A DNA stretch of 64,000 bases. It comes from Chitinophagaceae bacterium (GTDB taxonomy: Bacteria > Bacteroidota > Bacteroidia > Chitinophagales > Chitinophagaceae). Shown here piece by piece: positions 19,901 through 28,276 of the stretch (positions within the stretch are counted from its first letter, which is position 1; every line of letters starts with the position of its first letter). The notes under the pieces were generated by a model. It did no database searches, was not told the DNA's origin, and saw only the letters and a program-made list of their open reading frames with translations. The stretch lies in assembly GCA_019638595.1 (NCBI GenBank), contig JAHBTJ010000025.1, positions 35,491 to 99,490 on the forward strand, given 5' to 3'. The translations under genes and the position numbers were made by a program.

Positions 19901-21263
19901 CAAATACAGCACTGTTCACCATTTTGGAAGCTGAGCTTTTGACCTGTTTATTCATTTCCGATTGGCTGATTTTAGGCAGAATTTCATATTTTTTACCGTG
20001 ATGCAGCTGATGCAGCACCGCTTCGACAATAATAACAGCACCATCTACAATTAAACCGAAATCCAAAGCTCCCAAGCTCATCAGGTTGCCGCTCACTCCA
20101 AAAACATTCATCATAATAATGGCAAACAACATCGCCAAAGGAATGACGGATGCCACCAGTAAGCCCGCCCGTAAATTGCCAAGGAACAACACCAACACAA
20201 AAATCACAATCAATGCACCTTCTGCCAAATTGGTTTCAATCGTATGAATGGCATTGTTTACCATTTTGGTACGGTCTAAAAAAGGTTCGATGACCACACC
20301 TTCGGGCAATGTTTTTTCGATGAGTGCAATTCTTTCTTTTACATTTTTGATGACATCATTACTGTTAGCACCTTTCAGCATCATCACCACCGCACCGGCT
20401 ACTTCGCCTTCATCGTTATAGGTCATAGCTCCGTAGCGTGTGGCATAGCCGATATTCAATGTAGCCACGTCTTTCAGCAAAACAGGAATACCGTCTGAGG
20501 TGGATTTTACGGCAATGTTTTCAATGTCCTCTTTATTTCCAATCAAACCTTCACTCCGGATAAATAAAACAGTCGGACCTTTTTCAATGTATGCGCCACC
20601 GGTATTTTGGTTGTTGTTTTCTAATGCCTGAAAAATATCATTGATAGTCAGGTTGAAGGATTGCAGTTTTTGGCTATTAACCGCTATTGTGTATTGTTTT
20701 AGTTTGCCGCCAAAACTGCTGACCTCTGCCACGCCTTTCACACCCAGCAACTGTCTTCTGACAATCCAATCCTGAATGGTACGTAACTCGGTAACATCGT
20801 ATTTGTTTTCGTAGCCGGTTTTTGCCCGAACTACATACTGGTAGATTTCGCCCAATCCGGTGGAAATAGGTCCTAATTCAGGACTGCCAACACCTTCCGG
20901 AATTTCGTCTTTTACGGATTGTAATCTTTCGGCAACCTGTTGTCTTGCCCAATACACATCAATATCGTCATCAAAAACAAGGGTTACTAATGACAAGCCG
21001 AAGCGTGAAAAACTCCTGATTTCGTGAATACCGGCAATATTACTGCTTGCTTGTTCTATCGGGAAAGTAACCAATCGCTCAATATCGGTCGCTCCCAAAG
21101 CCGGAGCTACGGTGATGACCTGCACTTGGTTATTGGTAATATCGGGAACGGCATCAATCGGCAGTTTGGTAGTTTCATACACACCAAAGATGACAAGGGC
21201 AGCCGTAAACAGCCCTATGATGAGTTTATTCCTTACGGAAAACCCGATGATTTTATTCAGCAT
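16941..21263 (-). CDS. CzcA/CusA heavy-metal RND pump fused to a TolC-like domain
   Basis: 1440 residues. About 1-1035 is a full HME-type RND pump, with the TM4 signature DFGLIVDGAVIIVEAV (one Asp, as in CzcA/CusA) and the late GVAVLNGIVLIAEFN motif. From about residue 1040 a second signal-like hydrophobic stretch (SVISIIVLLIQIPLFAQ) leads into a roughly 400-residue TolC-type coiled-coil domain ending DWVLLNNQATQIQTNYYQAVAQLNQTA. Such fusions are known in Bacteroidota. The pump exports a transition metal such as Cu, Zn, Co or Cd. The exact metal cannot be read from the sequence. Confidence 0.92.
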   Translation of the reverse strand: MLNKIIGFSVRNKLIIGLFTAALVIFGVYETTKLPIDAVPDITNNQVQVITVAPALGATDIERLVTFPIEQASSNIAGIHEIRSFSRFGLSLVTLVFDDDIDVYWARQQVAERLQSVKDEIPEGVGSPELGPISTGLGEIYQYVVRAKTGYENKYDVTELRTIQDWIVRRQLLGVKGVAEVSSFGGKLKQYTIAVNSQKLQSFNLTINDIFQALENNNQNTGGAYIEKGPTVLFIRSEGLIGNKEDIENIAVKSTSDGIPVLLKDVATLNIGYATRYGAMTYNDEGEVAGAVVMMLKGANSNDVIKNVKERIALIEKTLPEGVVIEPFLDRTKMVNNAIHTIETNLAEGALIVIFVLVLFLGNLRAGLLVASVIPLAMLFAIIMMNVFGVSGNLMSLGALDFGLIVDGAVIIVEAVLHQLHHGKKYEILPKISQSEMNKQVKSSASKMVNSAVFGQIIILIVYLPIFSLQGIEGKMFKPMAQTVSFALIGAFILSLTYIPMMSSLVLSRKLKHKPNLSDRAMAKLENAHQNILKKVLYFPKAIIASVAVLFVIAIFILSRLGGEFIPSLEEGDFAVDTRVLTGSNLSTTIEYTQKAAHILKSQYPEVEKVVTKIGSGEVPTDPMPMEASDMMVILKNKKEWTSAKTFPELAEKMTKSLEAVPGISTGFQYPVQMRFNELMTGARQDVVCKIFGENLDSLAHYATQLGTIIKTVKGAEDLYIEPVTGMSQVVVQFNRAGMAQFGLNIKEVNKVVNTAFAGQSAGKVYEGEKCFDLVVRLDEKQRENLNDIRNLLIPTPKGTQIPLYQVANVDIITGPAQIQREDAKRRIVIGFNVRGRDVQSIVNELSKKTEQQLHFSPGYYITYGGAFENLNQAKDRLMIAVPVSLALIFLLLFFAFKSVKESLLIYTAIPLSAIGGIFLLALRGMPFSISAGIGFIALFGVAVLNGIVLIAEFNRLKKAGEQDLEKVVLNGTKTRLRPVLMTAFVASLGFLPMALSNGAGAEVQKPLATVVIGGLLIATFLTLFVLPALFIQFEKINLKKMKLSKKSVISIIVLLIQIPLFAQNITLEQALEMADKNSLSIKSNELLESYQAKKKASYLNIPQANLTTELGQINTAAFDNKFGITQSINFPAVYSNQKKVLEQEWQKAITQTKLSKIETGKLVTQIFYQILLLNEQKKILSKTNTLYAEFLEKNKLRFEKGAGNILEKTTAEVQYENISNQLKWLENEIDLAKIQLQWLLNSDIRYEPTADNFIIDIGLLSNDTSIENHPLIELSQQEIEQSKLQVRLEKSKLLPDLSLSYYNQSFREIDRHRYNVVAIGIGVPIFASGQKANIKAEEQKIAFYENEQLVKKAQLETEYRSALGSYQMQKAIVENFQNKQLPQAEQIFKTAKEQFANGEINYLDWVLLNNQATQIQTNYYQAVAQLNQTAITILYLISK

Positions 21264-21343
21264 AATTCATTTAATTAATCGTTTTGAAAAATGTACGATA
21301 GCGATATGCACATCAAAATGCTTATCGCTCTTTCAAAAAAAGA

Positions 21344-21727
21344 TTAACTAAAACGAGGCGGTTGCCAGATACCATTCAGATAAGCATTGGCATAATTAGA
21401 TTGAAGATAAGCGGGAATGATTGTATTATCTTCGGGGAAGAATTGTTTGTGTAACGAAAATATCGGATTGGGAATAAGTGAAATTACAGACCCAGAGTGT
21501 GTATTTAATGTTTTAAAAGGCAGATTATCGTGATGGTGATTATTGTGCTGATGATTGACGGTTCCCTTATAATGTTCTGCTAAAAAATGAATAAATGAAA
21601 TAGCAGTTTCTTCTTGTTTATGTTCAGTATAATGCTGAATTAACAATGGCAATTTCAATAACTCTCCAAATGCTGTATTAGCACTTAAAAAGATAAAAAG
21701 AAATGATATTACCAAAAGCCGTTTCAT
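21344..21727 (-). CDS. Small exported His-rich protein
   Basis: 127 residues with an N-terminal signal peptide (residues 3-20) and a His-rich stretch HQHNNHHHD in the middle, which would bind transition metals. The C-terminus ends in NGIWQPPRFS, a tail often seen in small Bacteroidota proteins coded just before CzcA pumps. It lies in the tetR operon 80 bp upstream of the CzcA-TolC start. I recognise no characterised family. A periplasmic metal-binding role is inferred from the His cluster and neighbours. Confidence 0.7.
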   Translation of the reverse strand: MKRLLVISFLFIFLSANTAFGELLKLPLLIQHYTEHKQEETAISFIHFLAEHYKGTVNHQHNNHHHDNLPFKTLNTHSGSVISLIPNPIFSLHKQFFPEDNTIIPAYLQSNYANAYLNGIWQPPRFS

Positions 21728-21745
21728 AATGCAAAATTATACTTT

Positions 21746-22201
21746 TTAATTAAAATACTTATGATATTCCTGATACGAATGTTGCAGGTGCAAAACGGTT
21801 TCATTTGCTTTTGCTGCATCTGTTTCTTCTTCTAAGGCCTTCACTATTTCAAGGTGCGGATGCAGCCATTTGTGCAGTTCATCGTGGCTTTTTCCACCCA
21901 TTGTACAGCTTTTTATGAGCTGGTTGTTTTGCTCTTTTACCTGTTGAGCTAATGCTTTATAATCTGTCTGATTATTCTGGATATAAGAATTTACCAATTC
22001 TTCGCCTTTCAATACAAAGGGTTTCATTTCTTCGTTCACCAACCATTTTTCACCATTGTTGAGTTCAATAGCTTCGGAACTTTCATCGTGTTGATGTTCT
22101 GTGTGATTTTCTGTTTCCTGATGTGTAGTTGATTTTTCAGTGGAATTATTACAGCTCCACAAAAGCATAAGGCTCATTCCAAATACAATTACTTTTTTCA
22201 T
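21746..22201 (-). CDS. His-rich lipoprotein of the metal-efflux operon
   Basis: The 151-residue product has a lipobox (LLWSC, Cys17) followed by a His/Glu-rich linker (HQETENHTEHQHDESSE) and a helical domain containing CTMGGKSHDELHKWLHPHLE. The lone Cys-Met and several His could hold Cu or Zn. It is 7 bp downstream of tetR and 18 bp before the next gene. The likely role is periplasmic metal capture for the pump. The family is not one I can name. Confidence 0.75.
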   Translation of the reverse strand: MKKVIVFGMSLMLLWSCNNSTEKSTTHQETENHTEHQHDESSEAIELNNGEKWLVNEEMKPFVLKGEELVNSYIQNNQTDYKALAQQVKEQNNQLIKSCTMGGKSHDELHKWLHPHLEIVKALEEETDAAKANETVLHLQHSYQEYHKYFN

Positions 22202-22208
22202 ATCTCAA

Positions 22209-22799
22209 TTATTTTTTTTCAATCATTTTTAAAATTCCCTCCAAAACTGCTTTCCCGTCTTTCATCAGGTTGGATTTATGCCCTGACAATTTCCATTTCA
22301 ATACGGTCATTCTCATTCCTCCAAGTATAATAGTGGTAAGCGTGGAAGCATTGATTAGCTTGCCGTATTGCTCTGCTTTTTGTCCTTTTTCAATGTTTGC
22401 ATTGACATATTGGTGCATTAATTCCATTATTTCGGAAACTTTATAACTCAATCCCTCATCATAATGAAAAATACTTTCCGCAAAAATGACACTAACAATC
22501 GCAGGCTTATCTGTAAAGGTTTGCAGTTGCGATTTAAAAATATCCCTCAATTCATCTCCTGCCGTTGCGTTAGGATTTACAGGAATGTTACTTATGCGGT
22601 TTTTCATTCCTGTTATGAAATAGTTGAGCAAACCAAGTAAAATATCATTCTTGCTTTTAAAATGACGGTATAAAGCCGGTTCGGATAAACCAATATCGGC
22701 AGCCAGCGTTTTGATAGTCAGGTTTTGAATACCGTAAGCATCAATCCGAGCCGTTGCGGCTTCCATTATTTCTATTTGCCTGTCTGTGAACTTTTCCAT
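22209..22799 (-). CDS. TetR-family repressor of the metal-efflux operon
   Basis: 196 residues. The N-terminal HTH is clear (RQIEIMEAATARIDAYGIQNLTIKTLAADIGLSEPALYRHFKSKNDIL, residues 7-54) and a C-terminal ligand domain follows. It is the first gene of the leftward six-gene operon. A GTTAG-N10-CTAAC palindrome sits at its own start site, so autorepression is likely. The same site upstream of the cupin-RND operon 14 kb away suggests it controls both pumps. That link is inference from the matching sequence. Confidence 0.9.
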   Translation of the reverse strand: MEKFTDRQIEIMEAATARIDAYGIQNLTIKTLAADIGLSEPALYRHFKSKNDILLGLLNYFITGMKNRISNIPVNPNATAGDELRDIFKSQLQTFTDKPAIVSVIFAESIFHYDEGLSYKVSEIMELMHQYVNANIEKGQKAEQYGKLINASTLTTIILGGMRMTVLKWKLSGHKSNLMKDGKAVLEGILKMIEKK

Positions 22800-22824
22800 A
22801 TTACCCGTTCGCTAACAAAATTGT

Positions 22825-22873
22825 GTTAGTTAGCGTTTACTAACAAAGGTAGTGATACTTTTTTATTTAGCAA
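22825..22873 (-). promoter_or_regulatory. Promoter plus TetR-type operator of the tetR-czcA operon
   Basis: Minus-strand promoter: -33 TTG (22,871-22,873), 19 bp, -7 TACCTTTG (22,844-22,851). The palindrome GTTAG-N10-CTAAC (22,825-22,844) overlaps the start site, and a further half site CGCTAAC lies at 22,810-22,816. It matches the promoter at 8634-8682 at 16 of 20 operator positions, with identical spacing. Confidence 0.8.
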
Positions 22874-22917
22874 TATTTCTTCAAGAAAAGGATATTGTCA
22901 TCCAATACTATCATTCT

Positions 22918-24918
22918 TTATCCCTTTTGTACCAAATGCTGTAAATCCGGGTCGTTCTTAATCCGCTCCAATTCATTTTCTATAATCCCTGTACTATCCA
23001 GCTTTACCCGCTTGTAATTGTCGTCAATTTCCTGCTTCATGTTATCCTCCCCGTTTTCATTGGTAAAGGATAATATCTGCGGTATCTTTTGATAGGCTTT
23101 GGTTTCGGCGGCAACCTTATCATTGTCCACCACAATTTCAGCGTGGAAAATCTTTTGCTCGATACGCTCATCAAAGTTGTCCGATACCGCACCCACGAAC
23201 ATGCCTTGTGTCAAAGTGGATATTTTGGATGCTGGTATCAGGCTATCCATTTGGGTAGAAATGGAAGTGGATTTATCATTACGGTTAATAGTTAGGCTCT
23301 GCCGTTTCTGCAATACCTTACCGAAACGTTCGCTTAGGCTCTTGGCGGTTTCGCCTACTACCTGACCGGAAAATATATTGCCAACGGTATTCTGTATAAC
23401 CTTGCTTTCCTTATCGCCGTAATCCCTTGTTAATTGCGAAAAGTCCTGAAAGCCCAAACAAACTGCAACTTTGTTGCTTCTGGCAGTTGCGATAAGATTG
23501 TCCAGCCCCCTGAAATAAATCGTGGGCAGCTCATCTATTATAACGGAACTCTTTAATTTTCCTTTCTTGTTGATGAGTTTTACAATGCGGGAATTGTACA
23601 AGCCCAACGCTGCGGAATAAATATTTTGTCGGTCGGGGTTGTTGCCTACACAAAGTATTTTCGGCTCTTTAGGATTGTTGATGTCTAATGAAAAATCATC
23701 GCCCGTCATTACCCAATACAACTGTGGGCTAATCATGCGGGACAAAGGAATTTTTGCAGATGCAATCTGCCCCTGTAACTGGTCTTGTGCGCCTCCCTGC
23801 CACGCATCCATAAAGGGCGACAAATAATTTTCCAGTTCAGGGTATGAAGTGAGTATAGTGAATACGTCTGCGTATTTTTTATTCAGCAATTCAATAGCAT
23901 GAGGAAACGTACAGAACTTACCGTTATCATAGATTTTCAGAAACCATATTATTGCTGCAAGCAAGATAATTGGGCTTTCCACGAAAAAATCCCCTTGTTT
24001 CAAAATCCACGACTTGTTAAGATTAAGCATAATGGTATAGGCTGCTTCATAGGCATCCGATATATCCGTCATAAAATCAGGATTGAGTGGATTGCAGCGG
24101 TGGCTCCGGCGTGGGTCGTCAAAGTTGATAACATAAAACTTCGGCTTTACCTTATACTTGTCGGTATGCTTCAGTAAATGATTGTAGGCAATGGTGGAAA
24201 GGTCATCGAACTTGAAATCGTATATGTACATCGAAAAACCTTTTTCGATGTGTTGCCGGATATAGTTGTTTACGATAGCGTAGGATTTTCCCGACCCCGG
24301 AGTTCCCAACACGATTGAGGCACGAAAAGGATTGACGACATTCACCCAACCGTTGTTCCATTTGCCTTTGTAATAAAACTTCGTGGGCAGGTTAACGGAA
24401 TATTCATTTTGCATCAGTTGGGTTTCCTGCTGGAAACTTTCGTTTTCATTATTGAAAACATCGTCCATCAGGTTGCTGCGGAGCAGCCTGCTCATCCATA
24501 CGCCTGCTACCATTAGAGCGATATATCCCAACGAAGTAGTGAGGATGTAAAGCAGGGTGGCAAAGCCTGCCGGTAGTTTCAGTAAGGGTGCATTCAGAAA
24601 AAACAGGATAAAGCCAATGACCAGTGCGGTATTGATTTTTGTCCATGTTATCTTTTCATTCTTTACGCCCTTTGTACCCAAACAGCTTAATGCCAGTAAT
24701 ACCAGCGCAAAAATTTTGGTGTAAATGGTATTGGAAAAAAGTCGTGCGGTGCGGTTAAAATTGGTCAGTATCTTTCCGATAACTTCCAGTGTCCAGCCAC
24801 GCTCTGCAAAAAAGCCATAACAGAACCAATAAAAGTGCATCAATACCATGATGATGCTTACCGCTCTCATAAAAGCCATGATTTTGGCTAATCCTCTCAA
24901 ATCGTCTTCTCCCTGCAT
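22918..24918 (-). CDS. mobC: Type IV coupling protein MobC (TraG/VirD4-like)
   Basis: The 666-residue protein has membrane helices in its first 140 residues and a cytoplasmic ATPase. Walker A is GTPGSGKS (205-212) and the Walker B-like segment is SSVIIDELPTIYF, followed by ATARSNKVAVCLGFQD. This is the VirD4/TraG pattern of Bacteroidota conjugative elements, usually called MobC. It should hand the relaxase-DNA complex to the Tra channel. MobB and MobA lie about 0.9 kb upstream, and a CPBP gene on the other strand separates them. Confidence 0.9.
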   Translation of the reverse strand: MQGEDDLRGLAKIMAFMRAVSIIMVLMHFYWFCYGFFAERGWTLEVIGKILTNFNRTARLFSNTIYTKIFALVLLALSCLGTKGVKNEKITWTKINTALVIGFILFFLNAPLLKLPAGFATLLYILTTSLGYIALMVAGVWMSRLLRSNLMDDVFNNENESFQQETQLMQNEYSVNLPTKFYYKGKWNNGWVNVVNPFRASIVLGTPGSGKSYAIVNNYIRQHIEKGFSMYIYDFKFDDLSTIAYNHLLKHTDKYKVKPKFYVINFDDPRRSHRCNPLNPDFMTDISDAYEAAYTIMLNLNKSWILKQGDFFVESPIILLAAIIWFLKIYDNGKFCTFPHAIELLNKKYADVFTILTSYPELENYLSPFMDAWQGGAQDQLQGQIASAKIPLSRMISPQLYWVMTGDDFSLDINNPKEPKILCVGNNPDRQNIYSAALGLYNSRIVKLINKKGKLKSSVIIDELPTIYFRGLDNLIATARSNKVAVCLGFQDFSQLTRDYGDKESKVIQNTVGNIFSGQVVGETAKSLSERFGKVLQKRQSLTINRNDKSTSISTQMDSLIPASKISTLTQGMFVGAVSDNFDERIEQKIFHAEIVVDNDKVAAETKAYQKIPQILSFTNENGEDNMKQEIDDNYKRVKLDSTGIIENELERIKNDPDLQHLVQKG

Positions 24919-25135
24919 AATTCTATAATTGAAGTGATGCAGGTGAATTTAAAGGCTATGAATACAGGCTTACGGCAAGCGGAAGTAGATGTCTTTTAGT
25001 GGCATTGTTTGGCAGTACATCGGAATGCCAGTAAACATTCTAAAATTGAAAATAAACACCTATTGATTCGGGAAAAATTATTTCGCTATCTTTTGCATTC
25101 AAATTGGAAATGAAAGTGTAGATAAAACTATATAA

Positions 25136-25792
25136 ATGAAAATTAAAGTAGCACCAATATTAAAAGACGTGGGCATTATAGCTTTTCTCATACTATTCCC
25201 GCACTTTGTTCCATTGCCTTTTTATTCGTATGCTGTTGTGTGCCTTGCGCTAATTTGGGTGCTTCTGTGCAAGGAAGGCAAGACATTTTATAACATCGGT
25301 CTTGCTAAAAATGGCATAACACCGAAAGCTGTCTTGATAGCAATTATTTCAGCCTTAACTTGGGCAGTATTTATGCAGTTTATATATATTCCTGTAATAA
25401 AACATCTATTCATTGTTCCTGATTATACAGAATATAATTTTGTTAGAAAGAGTATTGCAACGCTTCTAATGACCGGTGCTGCTGCATGGCTGATAGGTGG
25501 GTTTTATGAAGAAATCGTTTTTAGGGGCTATATCCAATTCGTCTTAGAAAAAAAAGTTTTCAAGAGTTGGGGTATATTTTTGAGTATAACTGTTACAAGC
25601 ATATTATTTGGTCTTTACCATTGGCAGCAAGATATTTTTGGAGTAATAGCGGCAGTTTTAGGAGGGTTATTTTGGGGTATTCTTTATAAGAAATCTGATA
25701 ATAACCTTTGGATACCTATTCTATCACACGCAATTTTTGATACCATTACTTTAGTTCTTATTTATATGGATAAGTTTGGAAGATTGTATTAA
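25136..25792 (+). CDS. CPBP-family intramembrane metalloprotease
   Basis: 218 residues with about six hydrophobic helices. The CPBP (Rce1/Abi) motifs are intact: EEIVFRGYIQ (GFYEEIVFRG near residues 122-131), FGLYHW, and HAIFDT near the C-terminus. The family are membrane proteases or bacteriocin self-immunity proteins. It is oriented against the mob genes and is more AT-rich, suggesting a separate insertion. A defence, immunity or maturation role is possible but not shown. The flanking 24,919-25,135 holds only its presumed promoter. Confidence 0.88.
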   Translation: MKIKVAPILKDVGIIAFLILFPHFVPLPFYSYAVVCLALIWVLLCKEGKTFYNIGLAKNGITPKAVLIAIISALTWAVFMQFIYIPVIKHLFIVPDYTEYNFVRKSIATLLMTGAAAWLIGGFYEEIVFRGYIQFVLEKKVFKSWGIFLSITVTSILFGLYHWQQDIFGVIAAVLGGLFWGILYKKSDNNLWIPILSHAIFDTITLVLIYMDKFGRLY

Positions 25793-25813
25793 AACGTGAA
25801 AAGATGTATCACA

Positions 25814-27130
25814 CTAAAACCTGCTTCTGTTATCAGGTCTACGTTTTCTTTTCTTCTTCATCTTATTGGCAAAAGCCTGTTCCTCGTAATCTTCGCCCTG
25901 TGCTTCCGGCAATAATCCTCCTAATCCGTCTATTAATCCCAAATCATCAGTAGCATAGCCGGGTTGCGCCGCTTTCAGAAAATCGAACAGCTCGTGGGTT
26001 TCTTCTTTTTCATCCGCAACGTTCTTACTTGTGGCTGGTATATATGTGTTGCTTGTCTGTTCTGCATTTTGGCGTTGCCCGGCTGCCTGCTCTTTCCACC
26101 AGTCGTTAAATACATTGGCAGAAAGATTTTTATCCAACTGTGAACCGTTCCAGACGGTACGGCTTTCATGGTCTATAAACGTCATGCCGTAAATACGCCC
26201 CTCATCGGTACGGCGTATAACGGTATTGATACCCTGCTCCAATAATTGCTTCTTAAAATCGGTTTCATTATTAGCAGTGTGCATCGCTGCTTCAATGGTA
26301 TTTTTTAAAACGGCTCTTGCGGGGTCTGTCTTCATTTTTTCCTTAGCCTCTGCAAAGTGGTTTTGCAATTCCTCCAATCCCGCATGTTTGCCAAAGCGGG
26401 AAGCCTTAAACGGATTGCTGGCTTTTTCGCCCTGTTCGTTCAGCGCAAAATATACCATGCCCTGTTTGGGCTTCCCGTGTAGCTCCCCTTTCACTTCTTC
26501 TGCTGTGATATTAAAAAGCGAAAGCAGGGCATTGTACGCACCAAAACTTTGATACTGGTAATACTTAGGCAGGTGTCGCACCACCGATGCAACCTGGCTC
26601 TTAATATCCCCGGCTCTGTAATCCACCGGACGGAATATTTGCTCATTCCCGGTGCGCTGCTTTTCGGTGGCGGGTATCAGGTTATACTTTTGCTCCAATG
26701 CCCTGCAAGCATCCATTGAGCGCAGCTTCTCGAACGCATCAGGTATTTTTACGCCGTAGCGGTCAACGTTGGTAGATACAATATGTATATGGGTGCGCTC
26801 AATATCGGTGTGCTTAAAAACGACATACGGCTGCTCGCCGTAGCCCATCCGCTCCATATAGTCTTTGGCTATCTGCCTAAAGTTTTCATCCGTTACCTTA
26901 TCGCCGGGGTCGGGATTGAGCGATATATGCAGTACAGGCTTTTCCGTTCTTTTATTTGCGATGAGGTAAGGCTCAAAAGAGCGGTATAACTGTGCCACCG
27001 AATAGCTGCCGTCCGGTGTTTCCATTATTCTTTGCGTGGCTAAAACCTGCCCGTTTTCCTTATCTACTTTAAGCTGGTTGTAAGAAAGTGCGCCCACCAT
27101 ATTTGCACCATGACCAATTTTTGCTATCAT
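25814..27130 (-). CDS. mobB: MobB relaxase
   Basis: 438 residues with a relaxase/mobilisation nuclease domain in the first 200. The metal-binding three-His motif is KHTDIERTHIHIVS (His107, His114, His116), and the candidate nicking Tyr lies in the N-terminal region (SYNQ, Tyr17). The C-terminal part is acidic and then basic (KKKRKRRPDN). It would nick oriT and lead the strand into the recipient. It overlaps mobA by 4 bp, so the two are coupled. Confidence 0.9.
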   Translation of the reverse strand: MIAKIGHGANMVGALSYNQLKVDKENGQVLATQRIMETPDGSYSVAQLYRSFEPYLIANKRTEKPVLHISLNPDPGDKVTDENFRQIAKDYMERMGYGEQPYVVFKHTDIERTHIHIVSTNVDRYGVKIPDAFEKLRSMDACRALEQKYNLIPATEKQRTGNEQIFRPVDYRAGDIKSQVASVVRHLPKYYQYQSFGAYNALLSLFNITAEEVKGELHGKPKQGMVYFALNEQGEKASNPFKASRFGKHAGLEELQNHFAEAKEKMKTDPARAVLKNTIEAAMHTANNETDFKKQLLEQGINTVIRRTDEGRIYGMTFIDHESRTVWNGSQLDKNLSANVFNDWWKEQAAGQRQNAEQTSNTYIPATSKNVADEKEETHELFDFLKAAQPGYATDDLGLIDGLGGLLPEAQGEDYEEQAFANKMKKKRKRRPDNRSRF

Positions 27131-27576
27131 TCCTCACCGCTTTTGTTCAGGTGCTTGGCTTCAAACTCCTTTGTCAATTCCATAATATCCCGGCATAATT
27201 TCGCCAGTGCTGCCGTTTGTTTTTCCAGCTTAAAGAGATAGGCGGCGGCTTTCTTCTCCGAAAAATTGCGGTATAATATCTTCACCACCTGGTTATAATT
27301 AACGCCTACTGCCCTGAACTGACCAAATAAAGTAGTTAACCGGGTATAATAATCCATTGCAGCCATATCCACTTTTACGCTTTTAACCGGCTTACTGAAT
27401 AGTAAGGAGGTAACAAACTGTGCTTTGTTACCTGCGCCCGATGCTTCAAAAAGCGAAAGAAATTTGGCGTTTTCCTCGTCCGTAAGACGAAAAACATAAC
27501 GGTGGATGCTTGGGTTTGCTTTAGGGTTGCGCCCACCTTTGTTATGTTTCTTTTGCTGCTGTTCACTCATCACCAA
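27127..27576 (-). CDS. mobA: MobA relaxosome accessory protein
   Basis: 149 residues. It begins with a basic region and a ribbon-helix-helix-like segment (NPSIHRYVFRLTDEENAKFLSLFEASGAGNKAQFV). A C-terminal helical part follows (VGVNYNQVVKILYRNF) matching the MobC/MobA-type mobilisation proteins that bind oriT and help the relaxase. It lies next to the palindrome-rich region that is the likely oriT. Translation is coupled to mobB. Confidence 0.88.
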   Translation of the reverse strand: MVMSEQQQKKHNKGGRNPKANPSIHRYVFRLTDEENAKFLSLFEASGAGNKAQFVTSLLFSKPVKSVKVDMAAMDYYTRLTTLFGQFRAVGVNYNQVVKILYRNFSEKKAAAYLFKLEKQTAALAKLCRDIMELTKEFEAKHLNKSGEE

Positions 27577-28276
27577 TCCATTTTAAAATTCAACAAAACC
27601 CCGACTTCGGAGGGTGTTTTTAAAGCCCCCTGCAAGGGCAAGTTGTTTTGAGGCACGGAATGCGTTCCGAGTGCCTCAAAACACAACTTGCTCTGTTCGG
27701 GTGAACAGAAAATCCTCCCTGCGGGACGGATTGGATAAAGCAGAAAAAAACGGCTTATCGCCGTTCCACTTATTGCCTCTTATCTCCAATGATTTTTCCA
27801 TTCTCCTGTTGCATTGATGCAACTACAAAATAAGCGCAGCTTTCCCGGAGCATTGCAATGTGTAACACTGCCAAACACTGCCACAGAACGCCAAAACAGG
27901 ACAACATTATTAAAGCGGGTATTTACCTGCATTCCTTTGTACAGGCATCCGCTATTAACTGAATAGGTATGTATTTCCGTAGCTGCATAGCTACGGAAAT
28001 ACACAGGTAGTTGAGCAGGTAAATAATTATGTATGCAATCAGGTAAGAGGGTATAAAATGAAGCAAGCAAGTATGTAAACAGGTAGATAAAAATGCACAG
28101 TTACATATTCCTGCATACAGACAGGATTACAGCCATGAAACAGCACGTATGCTTTTACCGGAATACCTGCATACAAAAGCCTGCAAATAAAAATATACAG
28201 ATGTGCCATTGTACTTACTTGGGTAATCAGCTATAAGCGTATAGCGATACATAAACAGATGAATAATTAAAACGTT
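27577..28276. promoter_or_regulatory. Candidate oriT / mob-tra control region
   Basis: A 700-bp gene-free interval between the divergent mobA and traA genes. It holds a 54-nt near-perfect hairpin (27,638-27,691; arms beginning GCAAGTTG and ending CAACTTGC, loop TGCG) and a perfect 15-bp-arm palindrome (27,970-28,003). It also has four CAGGTA(A/G) repeats with a related TAGGTA at 27,964-28,086, and two CCTGCATACA repeats. Bacteroidota oriT sites lie next to mobA, so this is where nicking should occur. The divergent mob and tra promoters must also lie here. The nic site itself is not identified. Confidence 0.65.

Noticed and set aside
16941-21263. CzcA-TolC fusion as a sequencing artefact joining two genes
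   Set aside because: The frame is continuous through the junction and such fusions are known in Bacteroidota, so it is accepted as real.
21024-21351. Plus-strand ORFs at the start of the CzcA-TolC gene
   Set aside because: They are antisense to conserved RND residues and lack domain patterns.
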